DNA from: Calditerricola satsumensis
Lineage (GTDB): Bacteria > Bacillota > Bacilli > Calditerricolales > Calditerricolaceae
DNA length: 46,652 nt
Assembly: GCF_014646935.1 (NCBI RefSeq)
Contig: NZ_BMOF01000013.1
Span: forward strand, 1 to 46,652
Direction: 5' to 3'
The notes under the pieces were generated by a model, which was not told the DNA's origin, searched no databases, and saw only the letters and a program-made list of their open reading frames with translations. The position numbers and the translations under genes were made by a program. This document shows, piece after piece, positions 33,281 to 40,836 of the stretch (the stretch's first letter is position 1; each line of letters starts with the position of its first letter).

Positions 33281-34756
33281 ATGCGCACGAGCGCGGAGCG
33301 TTCCTTTGCCCGGCGCGCCCAGCAGGCCCTCGCCGATTCCACGCTGCGCGCGGCGGTGCGGAAGGCCCAGGAGCGGTTCCGGACGGGCAAGCGGAACGCC
33401 GAGGCGGAGCTCGGCCACTGGGAGGCGTGGCGGCGCTTGGGCGAGGCCATCCGCCGCCACACGATCGAAAACTTGGATTTTTACCTGGAGCAGCTGGCCG
33501 ACAACGTGGAGAAAAACGGCGGCACGGTGGTGTTTGCGGCGACCGAGCGGGAGGCCGTCGACTACGTCGTCCAGGTGGCGCGGGAGGAGGGCGCCCGCCG
33601 CGTGGTGAAGTCGAAGTCGATGGTCTCCGAGGAGCTCCACTTGAACCGCGCCCTGGAAGCGCTGGGCGTTGACGTGGTGGAGACCGACCTCGGCGAGTAC
33701 ATCATCCAGCTGGCCGGTGAGCCGCCGTCGCACATCATCGCCCCGTCGATTCACAAGAACCGGCGGCAAATCGCCGAGCTGTTTTCGCGGGTGGCCGGCG
33801 AGGCCCTCCCCGATGACACCCCGTCCCTCACCCGGTTTGCCCGGCGGCAGCTCCGACGAGCCTTCCTTGAAGCCGACATCGGCATCACCGGATGCAATTT
33901 CGCCGTTGCCGAGACGGGCACGATCGTGCTGGTCAGCAACGAGGGCAACGCCCGCCTGACGACGACGCTGCCGCGCGTGCACATCGCCATCATGGGCGCC
34001 GAGCGCATTGTTCCGACGTGGGACGACCTCGACGTGATGCTCCACCTTTTGCCGCGGTCGGCGACCGGCCAGAAGATCACGAGCTACGTGACGGCCATCT
34101 CCGGCCCGCGCCGCGCGCAGGATGCCGACGGTCCGGAAGCGTTTCACCTCGTCATCGTCGACAACGGCCGTTTGGACATCCTTGGCACCGCCTACCAGGA
34201 CGTGCTCCATTGCATCCGCTGCGGGGCGTGCCTCAACGTGTGCCCGGTCTACCGCCACATCGGCGGGCACGCCTACGGCAGCGTCTACAGCGGCCCCATC
34301 GGCAAGGTGCTGACGCCGCTGCTCGGCGGCATGGACGAATGGCACGAGCTGCCCCACGCCTCCAGCCTGTGCGCCGCCTGCAGCGAGGCCTGCCCGGTGC
34401 GCATCCCGCTCCACGAGCTCCTGATCGAGCACCGCACCGAGCAGGTGACGCGCGGAACGCGCCCGTGGGCGGAGCGCTGGGCCTTTCGCCTCTACCGCTG
34501 GGTGGTCACCCGACCGGCCCTCTACCGGCGCGCGGTGCGGTGGGCGCGCCGGCTGCTCGCCCCGCTAGCGGACGGGGAAGGGAAGGTGCGCGTCCAGATC
34601 GGACCGCTCAAAGGCTGGACGGCGCAGCGCGACCTGCCGCTTCCGGCGCGCCAGTCGTTTCTCGACTGGTGGGAAGAGGAGGGCCGGAAGGAGGCGGCGC
34701 GCCAACACGAACCCCGCACGGAAGGAGAGGGGCGCGATGGCGAACGGAGCGCGTGA
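33281..34756 (+). CDS. lutB: L-lactate utilisation iron-sulfur protein LutB
   Basis: 491 residues from ATG at 33281 with GGGGGGAGGGAG upstream. The N-terminal LUD domain (about 60-290) includes VVKSKSMVSEELHLNRALEA, GITGCNFAVAETGTIVLVSN and EGNARLTTTLPRVHIA. The C-terminal part carries CIRCGACLNVCPVY and CAACSEACPVRIPLHELL, two 4Fe-4S sites, near residues 310-380. It is the electron-transfer core of the LutABC lactate oxidase and acts in the cytoplasm. Its end overlaps lutC by 20 bases, so translation is coupled. Confidence 0.93.
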   Translation: MRTSAERSFARRAQQALADSTLRAAVRKAQERFRTGKRNAEAELGHWEAWRRLGEAIRRHTIENLDFYLEQLADNVEKNGGTVVFAATEREAVDYVVQVAREEGARRVVKSKSMVSEELHLNRALEALGVDVVETDLGEYIIQLAGEPPSHIIAPSIHKNRRQIAELFSRVAGEALPDDTPSLTRFARRQLRRAFLEADIGITGCNFAVAETGTIVLVSNEGNARLTTTLPRVHIAIMGAERIVPTWDDLDVMLHLLPRSATGQKITSYVTAISGPRRAQDADGPEAFHLVIVDNGRLDILGTAYQDVLHCIRCGACLNVCPVYRHIGGHAYGSVYSGPIGKVLTPLLGGMDEWHELPHASSLCAACSEACPVRIPLHELLIEHRTEQVTRGTRPWAERWAFRLYRWVVTRPALYRRAVRWARRLLAPLADGEGKVRVQIGPLKGWTAQRDLPLPARQSFLDWWEEEGRKEAARQHEPRTEGEGRDGERSA

Positions 34757-35459
34757 TGCGCGGCGCGAAGCATTCTTGAATCGCGTGGCCGCGCGGTTGG
34801 GCAAGCCGAGAGGTCGGCGGGTGGTGCGACCCGACTTTGGTCCGCTGCCCCCGCAGGCGGAGGAACAGCTGGCCACCCCGGCGGCGCGCGCCGCGGCCTT
34901 TTGCCGGGCCCTGGAAGCCCTGCAGGGCCACGCGTCGCGCGTGGCGGATCCGTCGGAGCTGGCCGACGCGGTGCGCGCCATTGTCCGCCGCCACGGCGTT
35001 CGGCAAGCGGTGCTGTGGGATGCGGCCCATCCGGCGCTGGAGCAGGTGGAGGCGGCGCTTGGTGCCTCCGGCGTCACCGTGCGGCGCTGGCCCGACGGCG
35101 GAACGGTTTACGCCGAGGCGTGCGAGCTGGGCGTGGTGGTGGCGGAAATGGCCGTGGCCCAGACCGGGAGCGTGGTACTGCCGGCGCGGGGCGGGCAGGG
35201 ACGCAGCGTCAGCCTCCTGCCGCCCGTGCTGCTGGTACTGGTTGACGAAGAACGCGTCGTCGGCACGCTGACCGACGCCCTGCGCGCCATCGGCCAGCGC
35301 GCCCGCAGCGGCGACCTGCCGGCGTGCGTCAACCTTGTCACCGGTCCGAGCCGCAGCGCCGACATCGAGATGGACCTGTCCATCGGCGTCCACGGCCCCG
35401 GTGCGGTGTATGCTGTGGTAATGAACGGGTCTGCGTCGCGCGAGGCGGATGGACGGTAG
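34737..35459 (+). CDS. lutC: L-lactate utilisation protein LutC
   Basis: 240 residues from ATG at 34737 with GGAGAGG upstream, inside the lutB end. It is a single LUD-domain protein: an Arg-rich N-terminus, then AEACELGVVVAEMAVAQTGS, VVLPARGGQGRSVSLLPPVL, LVLVDEERVVGTLTDAL and the end VTGPSRSADIEMDLSIGVHG, the family signature. It is the third component of the lactate oxidation complex. A strong terminator follows at once, closing the lutR-lutABC unit. Confidence 0.93.
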   Translation: MANGARDARREAFLNRVAARLGKPRGRRVVRPDFGPLPPQAEEQLATPAARAAAFCRALEALQGHASRVADPSELADAVRAIVRRHGVRQAVLWDAAHPALEQVEAALGASGVTVRRWPDGGTVYAEACELGVVVAEMAVAQTGSVVLPARGGQGRSVSLLPPVLLVLVDEERVVGTLTDALRAIGQRARSGDLPACVNLVTGPSRSADIEMDLSIGVHGPGAVYAVVMNGSASREADGR

Positions 35460-35463
35460 CGCA

Positions 35464-35505
35464 GGTCAACCCTCCCCGTTCCGCAGGGGGAGGGTTGACC
35501 TTTTT
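35464..35505 (+). terminator. Terminator after lutABC
   Basis: A perfect 14-bp stem, GGTCAACCCTCCCC (35464-35477) with GGGGAGGGTTGACC (35487-35500), followed by TTTTT. Confidence 0.92.
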
Positions 35506-35520
35506 GTAAACAAGCTGGTC

Positions 35521-35549
35521 TTTTCCCCCGCGATGCGATTATGTATAGT
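35521..35549 (+). promoter_or_regulatory. Candidate promoter of the ypuA-like gene
   Basis: TATAGT (35544-35549) preceded by TG fits a -10 element; TTTTCC 17 bases upstream is a weak -35. Confidence 0.4.
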
Positions 35550-35601
35550 ATAGAAGACACGCGAACAAGCCCTTTCGAATGGAGCAAGGAGGGATGCGCG
35601 T

Positions 35602-36504
35602 ATGGGGAAAAGGCCGAAGGGCAAGGCCTTGCGCGTGGTCCTGATCGGTCTGTTTATCTTGGCGCTGCTCGTCACCGCGCTGCAGCCTGCCTTGGCCGAC
35701 GCGACGGTGGGCGAAACGGTGGTGACGCTGGGCAAGGACCTGACGCCGTCGCAGCGGGAGGCGGTGCTGCAGGAGATGGGCGTCGACCCGAACGCGGTGA
35801 CGATCGTCGAGGTGACCAACGCCGAGGAACATCGCTACCTGGGCAATATCCTGCCGAAGAGCGCCATCGGGCGGCGCGCCATCTCGTCGGCCAAGATTAC
35901 CTTGGAACAGCCGGGTTCGGGAGTGAACGTGGAAACGCACAACATCACGTGGGTGTCCGAGTCGATGTATGTGAACGCGCTGCTGACGGCGGGGGTCAAG
36001 GATGCCACCGTGTACGTGACGGCGCCGATCCCCGTGTCGGGCACGGCGGCGCTGACGGGCATTGTCAAGGCCTTTGAGCAGGCGACCAACACCTCGATCA
36101 GCGAGGAGCAGAAGCAGGTGGCCAACGAGGAGATGGTGCGCACGGCCCAGCTCGGGGAAAAGATCGGAGACCCCGACAAGGCGGCCGAGCTGATGCTCCG
36201 GTTGAAGGAGGAGCTGGCCAAACAGGGCGGACAGCTGTCCGACGAGGCCCTGCGCCAGCTGATCATTAACGTGGCCGGCGACCTCAACATCCAGCTGTCC
36301 GACCAGGACGTGGCGCAGCTGGCCGAGCTTTTGAGGCGCATCGCCAGTCTGCCGATCGACTGGGCCAGCGTGCGCGACCAAGTAGCGCTGGTACGGGACA
36401 ATCTGGATCAGATTCTCAATGCCGAGGAAACGCGCAGCGTGCTGCGGGCGTTTCTCGATTTTCTTGTCGCCCTTTTTGACGCCGTGGCTCGGCTGTTCGG
36501 CTGA
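35602..36504 (+). CDS. ypuA: DUF1002 exported protein (YpuA-like)
   Basis: 300 residues from ATG at 35602 with AAGGAGGG 8 bases upstream. A basic start (MGKRPKGKALRV), hydrophobic helix (about 13-30) and ALADA form a signal peptide. The mature part has the DUF1002 pattern: VTLGKDLTPSQREAVLQEMG, HRYLGNILPKSAIGRRAISS, THNITWVSESMYVNALLTAG, and VKDATVYVTAPIPVSGTAAL. A helical C-terminal region ends in a hydrophobic segment (LRAFLDFLVALFDAVARLFG) that could rest on the membrane. YpuA is of unknown function and is reported as responsive to cell-envelope stress. The gene stands alone between two terminators. Confidence 0.85.
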   Translation: MGKRPKGKALRVVLIGLFILALLVTALQPALADATVGETVVTLGKDLTPSQREAVLQEMGVDPNAVTIVEVTNAEEHRYLGNILPKSAIGRRAISSAKITLEQPGSGVNVETHNITWVSESMYVNALLTAGVKDATVYVTAPIPVSGTAALTGIVKAFEQATNTSISEEQKQVANEEMVRTAQLGEKIGDPDKAAELMLRLKEELAKQGGQLSDEALRQLIINVAGDLNIQLSDQDVAQLAELLRRIASLPIDWASVRDQVALVRDNLDQILNAEETRSVLRAFLDFLVALFDAVARLFG

Positions 36505-36506
36505 TG

Positions 36507-36537
36507 CGCGTCCCCGAGTAGGGGGCGTGTTTTTTTT
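36507..36537 (+). terminator. Terminator after the ypuA-like gene
   Basis: GCGTCCCC and GGGGGCGT (about 36509-36528) form a short GC stem around GAGTA, followed by eight T after a G. Confidence 0.8.
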
Positions 36538-36648
36538 GTTCTGTTCAGGGGGGGAAGTGGGAGGCACACGAGTCCCTCTATCCTTGAAAGCGCCTTCGAT
36601 TGTGATAATATTCCGAACAGTGTATAGTGATTTCCTATAGAGAGTATA

Positions 36649-36677
36649 TTGACAATTACATCGATTTCTCTGATACT
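36649..36677 (+). promoter_or_regulatory. Promoter of the NSS transporter operon
   Basis: Consensus TTGACA (36649-36654), 17 bases, GATACT (36672-36677). The intergenic region here is markedly AT-rich. Confidence 0.55.
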
Positions 36678-36730
36678 TTACTTGCAGGCATGATTTTTTT
36701 CATCCATACCACATGACAGGGGGGAATGTT

Positions 36731-38239
36731 ATGTCCACGCGTGAACAATGGGGGACGCGAGCGGGTTTCGTGCTCGCGGCCATCGGGTCCGCCATCGGTT
36801 TGGGCAACATCTGGCGTTATCCTTACGTGTTGTATGAAAACGGCGGCGGCTCGTTCCTGATCCCGTACTTCTTTGCCCTTTTCACGGCGGGGATCCCGAT
36901 CTTGCTTCTGGAGTTTTGGATCGGCCACCGGTACAGAAAGGCGGCGCCCTACGCGCTGCGCGACTTGGCCCGCGGATGGTCGTGGCTCGGCTGGTGGCCG
37001 GCGATGGTTTGCTTTGTCATCGTCACGTATTACGCGGTTGTGCTGGCCTGGGCGCTCAGCTACATGTACTTTTCCTTTGGCCTGCAGTGGGGCGACGACA
37101 CGAAAGCGTTCCTGTATGGGAACTTCTTGAAGTTGACGGACAGCCCGAGCGTTGTCGGCGGCCTGCAGTGGCACATTGTGCTGCCCGTGGTGATCGTGTG
37201 GGCGATCGTGTTCTTCTACGTCTACCGCGGTGTGCGCAAGGGCATTGAGCGGGCCAACAAGGTCATGATCCCGTTGCTCCTCGTCATGATTGCCATTGTC
37301 GTGTTCCGTGGCGTGACCCTGCCCGGCGCGGTGGACGGCCTGAACCACCTGCTCACGCCCGATTTCAGCAAGCTCGCCAATCCGCAGGTGTGGATTGCCG
37401 CGTACAGCCAGGTGTTCTTCAGCCTAAGCATTGCCTTTGGCGTCATGATCACCTACGCCAGCTACCTGCCGAAGCGCGCCGACATCAACAACAGCGCCTT
37501 CATCACCGGCCTGGCCAACAGCGGCTTTGAGTTCTTCGCCGCCCTGGGCGTCTTCGGCGCCATCGGCTTTTTGGCGCATGTGCAAGGTGCCGACGTGAAG
37601 GATGTGGCCAGCGCGGGCCCGGGTCTGGCCTTCGTGGTCTTCCCGAAGATCATCAGCGAGTTGCCGGCGCTCAACGAGCTGTTCGGTGTCCTGTTCTTCG
37701 GCGCCCTCGTCCTTGCCGGGCTGACCTCGGCCATCTCGCTTGTCGAGGTGTCCATCGCCGCGGTGATGGAGAAGTTCTCCTGGTCGCGGCAGAAGGCGGC
37801 TTCCATCGTGTGCGGTGCCGCCTTCGTGGGCAGCCTGGTCTACACGACGGGCGGCGGGCTGTACTACCTCGACATCGTCGACCACTTCATCAACGCGTTT
37901 GGCGGCCTGCTCGTCGGCTTGCTGGAAGTGATCCTTGTCGGGTGGGTGGTGAAGAAGACGGCCGAGGCGCGGGCCTACACCAACACCATGTCCGACTTCG
38001 CCATTGGCTCGTGGTGGGACTTCTGCGTGCGTTACGTCACCCCGATCGTCCTTGGGGCCATGACCCTTCTGAACCTGGTAAAAGAGTTTCGCGAGCCGTA
38101 CGAGGGGTACCCGCTGTGGGCGCTCCTCACGCTCGGGGCGGGTGTGGCCGCGGCGGCCCTCATCGTGTCCGTGGCGTTCCACCTGTCAGACGCTCGAAAC
38201 CTGAAACCGGTGTCGCACGGCAAACAGGAGGGGATGTGA
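36731..38239 (+). CDS. Sodium-dependent NSS-family amino-acid transporter (MetP-like)
   Basis: 502 residues from ATG at 36731, with AGGGGGGAA about 7 bases upstream; an ATG at 36713 lies before that site and is rejected. The NSS core GFVLAAIGSAIGLGNIWRYP in helix 1 holds the sodium and substrate contacts. Helix 6 has the block AYSQVFFSLSIAFGVMITYA, and about 11-12 helices are present in all. It is a sodium symporter for amino acids. The 35-residue partner encoded just downstream points to the MetP/MetS type, known for methionine and alanine uptake in Corynebacterium. The adjacent SAM riboswitch and metX fit methionine, but the exact substrate is inferred. Confidence 0.85.
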   Translation: MSTREQWGTRAGFVLAAIGSAIGLGNIWRYPYVLYENGGGSFLIPYFFALFTAGIPILLLEFWIGHRYRKAAPYALRDLARGWSWLGWWPAMVCFVIVTYYAVVLAWALSYMYFSFGLQWGDDTKAFLYGNFLKLTDSPSVVGGLQWHIVLPVVIVWAIVFFYVYRGVRKGIERANKVMIPLLLVMIAIVVFRGVTLPGAVDGLNHLLTPDFSKLANPQVWIAAYSQVFFSLSIAFGVMITYASYLPKRADINNSAFITGLANSGFEFFAALGVFGAIGFLAHVQGADVKDVASAGPGLAFVVFPKIISELPALNELFGVLFFGALVLAGLTSAISLVEVSIAAVMEKFSWSRQKAASIVCGAAFVGSLVYTTGGGLYYLDIVDHFINAFGGLLVGLLEVILVGWVVKKTAEARAYTNTMSDFAIGSWWDFCVRYVTPIVLGAMTLLNLVKEFREPYEGYPLWALLTLGAGVAAAALIVSVAFHLSDARNLKPVSHGKQEGM

Positions 38240-38242
38240 ACG

Positions 38243-38350
38243 ATGTCCGGTCTTGCTGTGGCCATGTTGCTGTTCGGCGCCGTCGGGCTGTGGGGCGGTC
38301 TGGCGTTGTGCCTGTCGATTGCCTGGAAGCGGCGTGACGTCCGTTCGTGA
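38243..38350 (+). CDS. MetS-like small subunit of the NSS transporter
   Basis: A 35-residue protein from ATG at 38243, with AGGAGGGG 8 bases upstream and only 3 bases after the transporter stop. It has one membrane helix (LAVAMLLFGAVGLWGGLALC) and the basic tail AWKRRDVRS. Such one-helix small subunits follow MetP-type NSS transporters and are needed for uptake in Corynebacterium glutamicum. The strong ribosome site and tight coupling support a real gene, although it is usually missed because of its size. Confidence 0.8.
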   Translation: MSGLAVAMLLFGAVGLWGGLALCLSIAWKRRDVRS

Positions 38351-38369
38351 AAAACGGCGGCGGAAAGTG

Positions 38370-38398
38370 TTGACGTTTCTGCCGATAAGGCATATGAT
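38370..38398 (+). promoter_or_regulatory. Promoter of the metX leader
   Basis: TTGACG (38370-38375), 17 bases, TATGAT (38393-38398). Transcription would start about 30 bases before the riboswitch. Confidence 0.7.
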
Positions 38399-38438
38399 TA
38401 TTCTCAACAACCGCACAACTGCATAGGCAGTGCACCTA

Positions 38439-38612
38439 CTCTTATCCAGAGCGGTGGAGGGACTGGCCCGATGAAACCCGGCAACCCCGGAACGCGTTTC
38501 CGGAGAGGTGCCAATTCCAGCAGAACCCCGCGGGGTTCTGGGAGATAAGAGGAAGGCGACGCACGGCTTGACCGCAAGCGCCCTCTTCTTATCGGAGAGG
38601 GCGTTTCTTTGT
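38439..38612 (+). promoter_or_regulatory. SAM-I (S-box) riboswitch with terminator
   Basis: The aptamer runs from CTCTTATC (38439) to GATAAGAG (about 38550), which form P1. Inside are the conserved CCAGAGCGGTGGAGGGACTG, GCCCGATGAAACCCGGCAAC and GGTGCCAATTCCAGCAGAA elements. The terminator CGCCCTCT...AGAGGGCG with TTTCTTT follows at about 38578-38612. Its loop carries a second CTTCTTATC copy, which can compete with P1 and act as antiterminator. High S-adenosylmethionine should switch metX off. Confidence 0.95.
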
Positions 38613-38655
38613 CCGCGGGCGCGGCATTGGGCGTCGCGAAGGGAGGATGTCGGGG

Positions 38656-39777
38656 ATGGACCGTCATGCGCGCAACACGCTCTCCATTGGGTCGTTTCAG
38701 GTGGAATGCGGCGCGGTGTTGCCCGAGGTAACCGTGGCCTACGAAACCTGGGGCACCCTTTCCCCCGAGCGGGACAATGTCGTGCTTGTCTGCCATGCGC
38801 TGACCGGCGATGCGCGTGCCGCCCGCACCCCGGACGGCCCCGGCTGGTGGGAGGGACTGATTGGCCCGGGACGGTACATCGACACGAATCGCTATTTCGT
38901 CATCGCGTCCAACGTGCTCGGCGGTTGCTACGGGACGACGGGGCCCTCGAGCACAAATCCGGCCACAGGCAAGCCCTACGGATCGGCCTTTCCGCCGGTG
39001 ACGATCCGCGACATGGTGCGCGTGCAGGCCCGGCTGCTTGACGCCCTGGGCATCGACCGGGTCCTGGCGGTCATCGGGGGCTCGATGGGCGGCATGCAGG
39101 TGTTGGAATGGGGCGTCATGTACCCTGACCGCGTCGGCCGCCTGATCCCCATGGCCACGGCGGCGTACCTGTCGGCCACCGCCATTGCCTACAACGACAT
39201 CGGCCGTCAAGCCATCTTGGCCGATCCCAACTGGCGTGGCGGCGACTACTACCCCGGTCCCGGGCCGGAAAAGGGGCTCGCCATTGCCCGCATGGTCGGA
39301 ATGGTGACGTACCGCTCGGTGGCGCTCTTTGACGAGCGCTTTGGCCGCAGCGTGCGCAACGGGAAAGCGATCCACGATCCGGATGTGCTGTTCGAGGTGG
39401 AAAGTTACCTGCGCTACCAGGGAGAGAAACTCGTTCGGCGGTTTGATGCCAACACGTATCTCCTCTTGTTGCGCGCCATGGACACCCACGACATCGGCCG
39501 CGGCCGCGGCGGGCTCGATGCCGCTCTGTCCCGCATCACGGCGCCGGTGCTCTTTGTGGGGATTGAGGAAGATCTTCTCTATCCGCCCGCCCATTTGCGC
39601 GACTTGGCGGCGCGGCTGCGCCGGATGGGCAAGGACGCGCGTGTGGTGGAAATTTCCACGCCCTACGGCCACGACGGGTTTCTCATCGAGCTCGACCAAA
39701 TCGGTCCCCATGTGCGCGCATTTCTCGCTGAAGCGCATGTGGTGGCGGCGAAAACGGCCTCACGCCAAGTGGTGTGA
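38656..39777 (+). CDS. metX: Homoserine O-acetyltransferase MetX
   Basis: 373 residues from ATG at 38656, 9 bases after GGGAGG; the ATG at 38647 touches that site and is less likely. Alpha/beta-hydrolase fold: VVLVCHALTGDARAA, nucleophile Ser143 in VIGGSMGGMQVLEW, Asp306 in GIEEDLLYPP and His339 in PYGHDGFLIE form the triad. GPSSTNPATGKPYGSAFPPV is the family signature. It acetylates or, in some relatives, succinylates homoserine, committing it to methionine synthesis. Control is through the SAM riboswitch directly upstream. Confidence 0.92.
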   Translation: MDRHARNTLSIGSFQVECGAVLPEVTVAYETWGTLSPERDNVVLVCHALTGDARAARTPDGPGWWEGLIGPGRYIDTNRYFVIASNVLGGCYGTTGPSSTNPATGKPYGSAFPPVTIRDMVRVQARLLDALGIDRVLAVIGGSMGGMQVLEWGVMYPDRVGRLIPMATAAYLSATAIAYNDIGRQAILADPNWRGGDYYPGPGPEKGLAIARMVGMVTYRSVALFDERFGRSVRNGKAIHDPDVLFEVESYLRYQGEKLVRRFDANTYLLLLRAMDTHDIGRGRGGLDAALSRITAPVLFVGIEEDLLYPPAHLRDLAARLRRMGKDARVVEISTPYGHDGFLIELDQIGPHVRAFLAEAHVVAAKTASRQVV

Positions 39778-39786
39778 GGCCCTTTT
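39757..39786 (+). terminator. Terminator at the metX end
   Basis: GCCTCACGCC (39757-39766) pairs with GGTGTGAGGC (39771-39780), then CCTTTTG. The stem overlaps the last metX codons and stop. Confidence 0.7.
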
Positions 39787-39924
39787 GCGTGCGCAAAGGC
39801 CAGACGGCAGTGGAACACGATACGGAAAAGGAAGAATGTGCTTCGCCGTAGGGGAGGCCCCTTGACAAGCGGGAAAGGGGACGCGCGAGGCTCGGGAAAG
39901 GGACGCGGGCGGTCCCTCCGTTTC

Positions 39925-39954
39925 TTGACGCTCTTTTGGGACAAGGAGTACAAT
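39925..39954 (+). promoter_or_regulatory. Promoter of sdhCAB
   Basis: TTGACG (39925-39930), 18 bases, TACAAT (39949-39954). The resulting leader is about 210 bases long. Confidence 0.65.
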
Positions 39955-39960
39955 AATCGT

Positions 39961-40173
39961 GTCATAAATTGTTCAATCTTTTAACGGAGGCTTCCTCTGG
40001 AAGCTTTTCTGCTGTTTTTCACGAAGAAAGCCGGCAGGGAAAAGGGGGCGTGACAGGGCGGCGAGGAGAGAAACGCAAGAAGACGACAGACTGCGGATAG
40101 GAGTCGGAGGCGTTTTTGGGGGCATGCGAGCGCACACAACCCGTGCGGGAGATCCGTGAAGGAGGGACTTGCG
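39961..40173 (+). other. Long untranslated leader of sdhCAB
   Basis: About 210 bases between promoter and sdhC start without a convincing gene. A small hairpin (GCTTCC-TCT-GGAAGC, near 39989-40003, followed by TTTTC) and a purine-rich stretch (40035-40100) are visible. This could be an attenuator or a small-RNA target; no known riboswitch class was recognised. Confidence 0.4.
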
Positions 40174-40815
40174 TTGGCCAGCGATCGGGCCTTTTTCTAT
40201 CGCCGGTTGCACTCCCTGCTGGGGGTCATCCCGGTCGGGGCGTTTCTGGTGGAGCACCTGATCACGAACTACTTCGCCACGCGCGGCGAAGAAGCCTTTA
40301 CGGAGAAGGTTCTGTGGATCAACAACCTGCCGTTTTTGATCTTGCTCGAGGTGTTCTTTATTTTTCTGCCGATCCTGTTCCACGGCGTGTACGGGCTGTA
40401 TATCGCGTATCAGGCCAAACCCAACCTGGGCAGCTTCGGCACGTTCCGCAACGCCATGTTCGTACTGCAGCGCGTGACGGGCGTGATCACGCTCATCTTT
40501 ATCGCCTGGCACGTGTGGGAGACGCGCGTGCAGGTGGCGCTCGGCAACGTGGCCAAGGAAGAGCTGTATGACCTGATGGTCGCGATCCTGTCCAACAACT
40601 GGATGTTCGCGTTTTACCTGGTGGGCGTGATCGCGGCGGTCTTCCACTTTGCCAATGGCCTTTGGTCCTTCCTCGTCAGCTGGGGCATCACGGTGGGGCC
40701 GCGGGCGCAGCGCATTTCCACCTACGTGACGATGGCCATCTTCGTCTTTGTCTCGTACATCGGCGTTGCGGCGCTCCTGGCCTTCCGGAACGCAGCGATG
40801 GCGCTTGGTTCATAA
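40174..40815 (+). CDS. sdhC: Succinate dehydrogenase cytochrome b558 subunit
   Basis: 213 residues if started at TTG 40174, 8 bases after AAGGAGG. A GTG at 40156 precedes that site and is less likely. Five membrane helices of the Bacillus-type di-heme cytochrome b: FFYRRLHSLLGVIPVGAFLV, VEHLITNYFA, FFIFLPILFHGVYGLYIAYQ, RVTGVITLIFIAWHVWETRV and VFHFANGLWSFLVSWGI. Four His in these helices are the expected heme ligands. It anchors SdhAB to the membrane and passes electrons to menaquinone. Confidence 0.93.
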   Translation: MASDRAFFYRRLHSLLGVIPVGAFLVEHLITNYFATRGEEAFTEKVLWINNLPFLILLEVFFIFLPILFHGVYGLYIAYQAKPNLGSFGTFRNAMFVLQRVTGVITLIFIAWHVWETRVQVALGNVAKEELYDLMVAILSNNWMFAFYLVGVIAAVFHFANGLWSFLVSWGITVGPRAQRISTYVTMAIFVFVSYIGVAALLAFRNAAMALGS

Positions 40816-40836
40816 TCGGGGAAGGAGTGACAGGGA

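Noticed and set aside
31528-33462. 644-codon open frame on the minus strand
   Set aside because: It is antisense to the GntR gene and lutA, both of which have clear family motifs.
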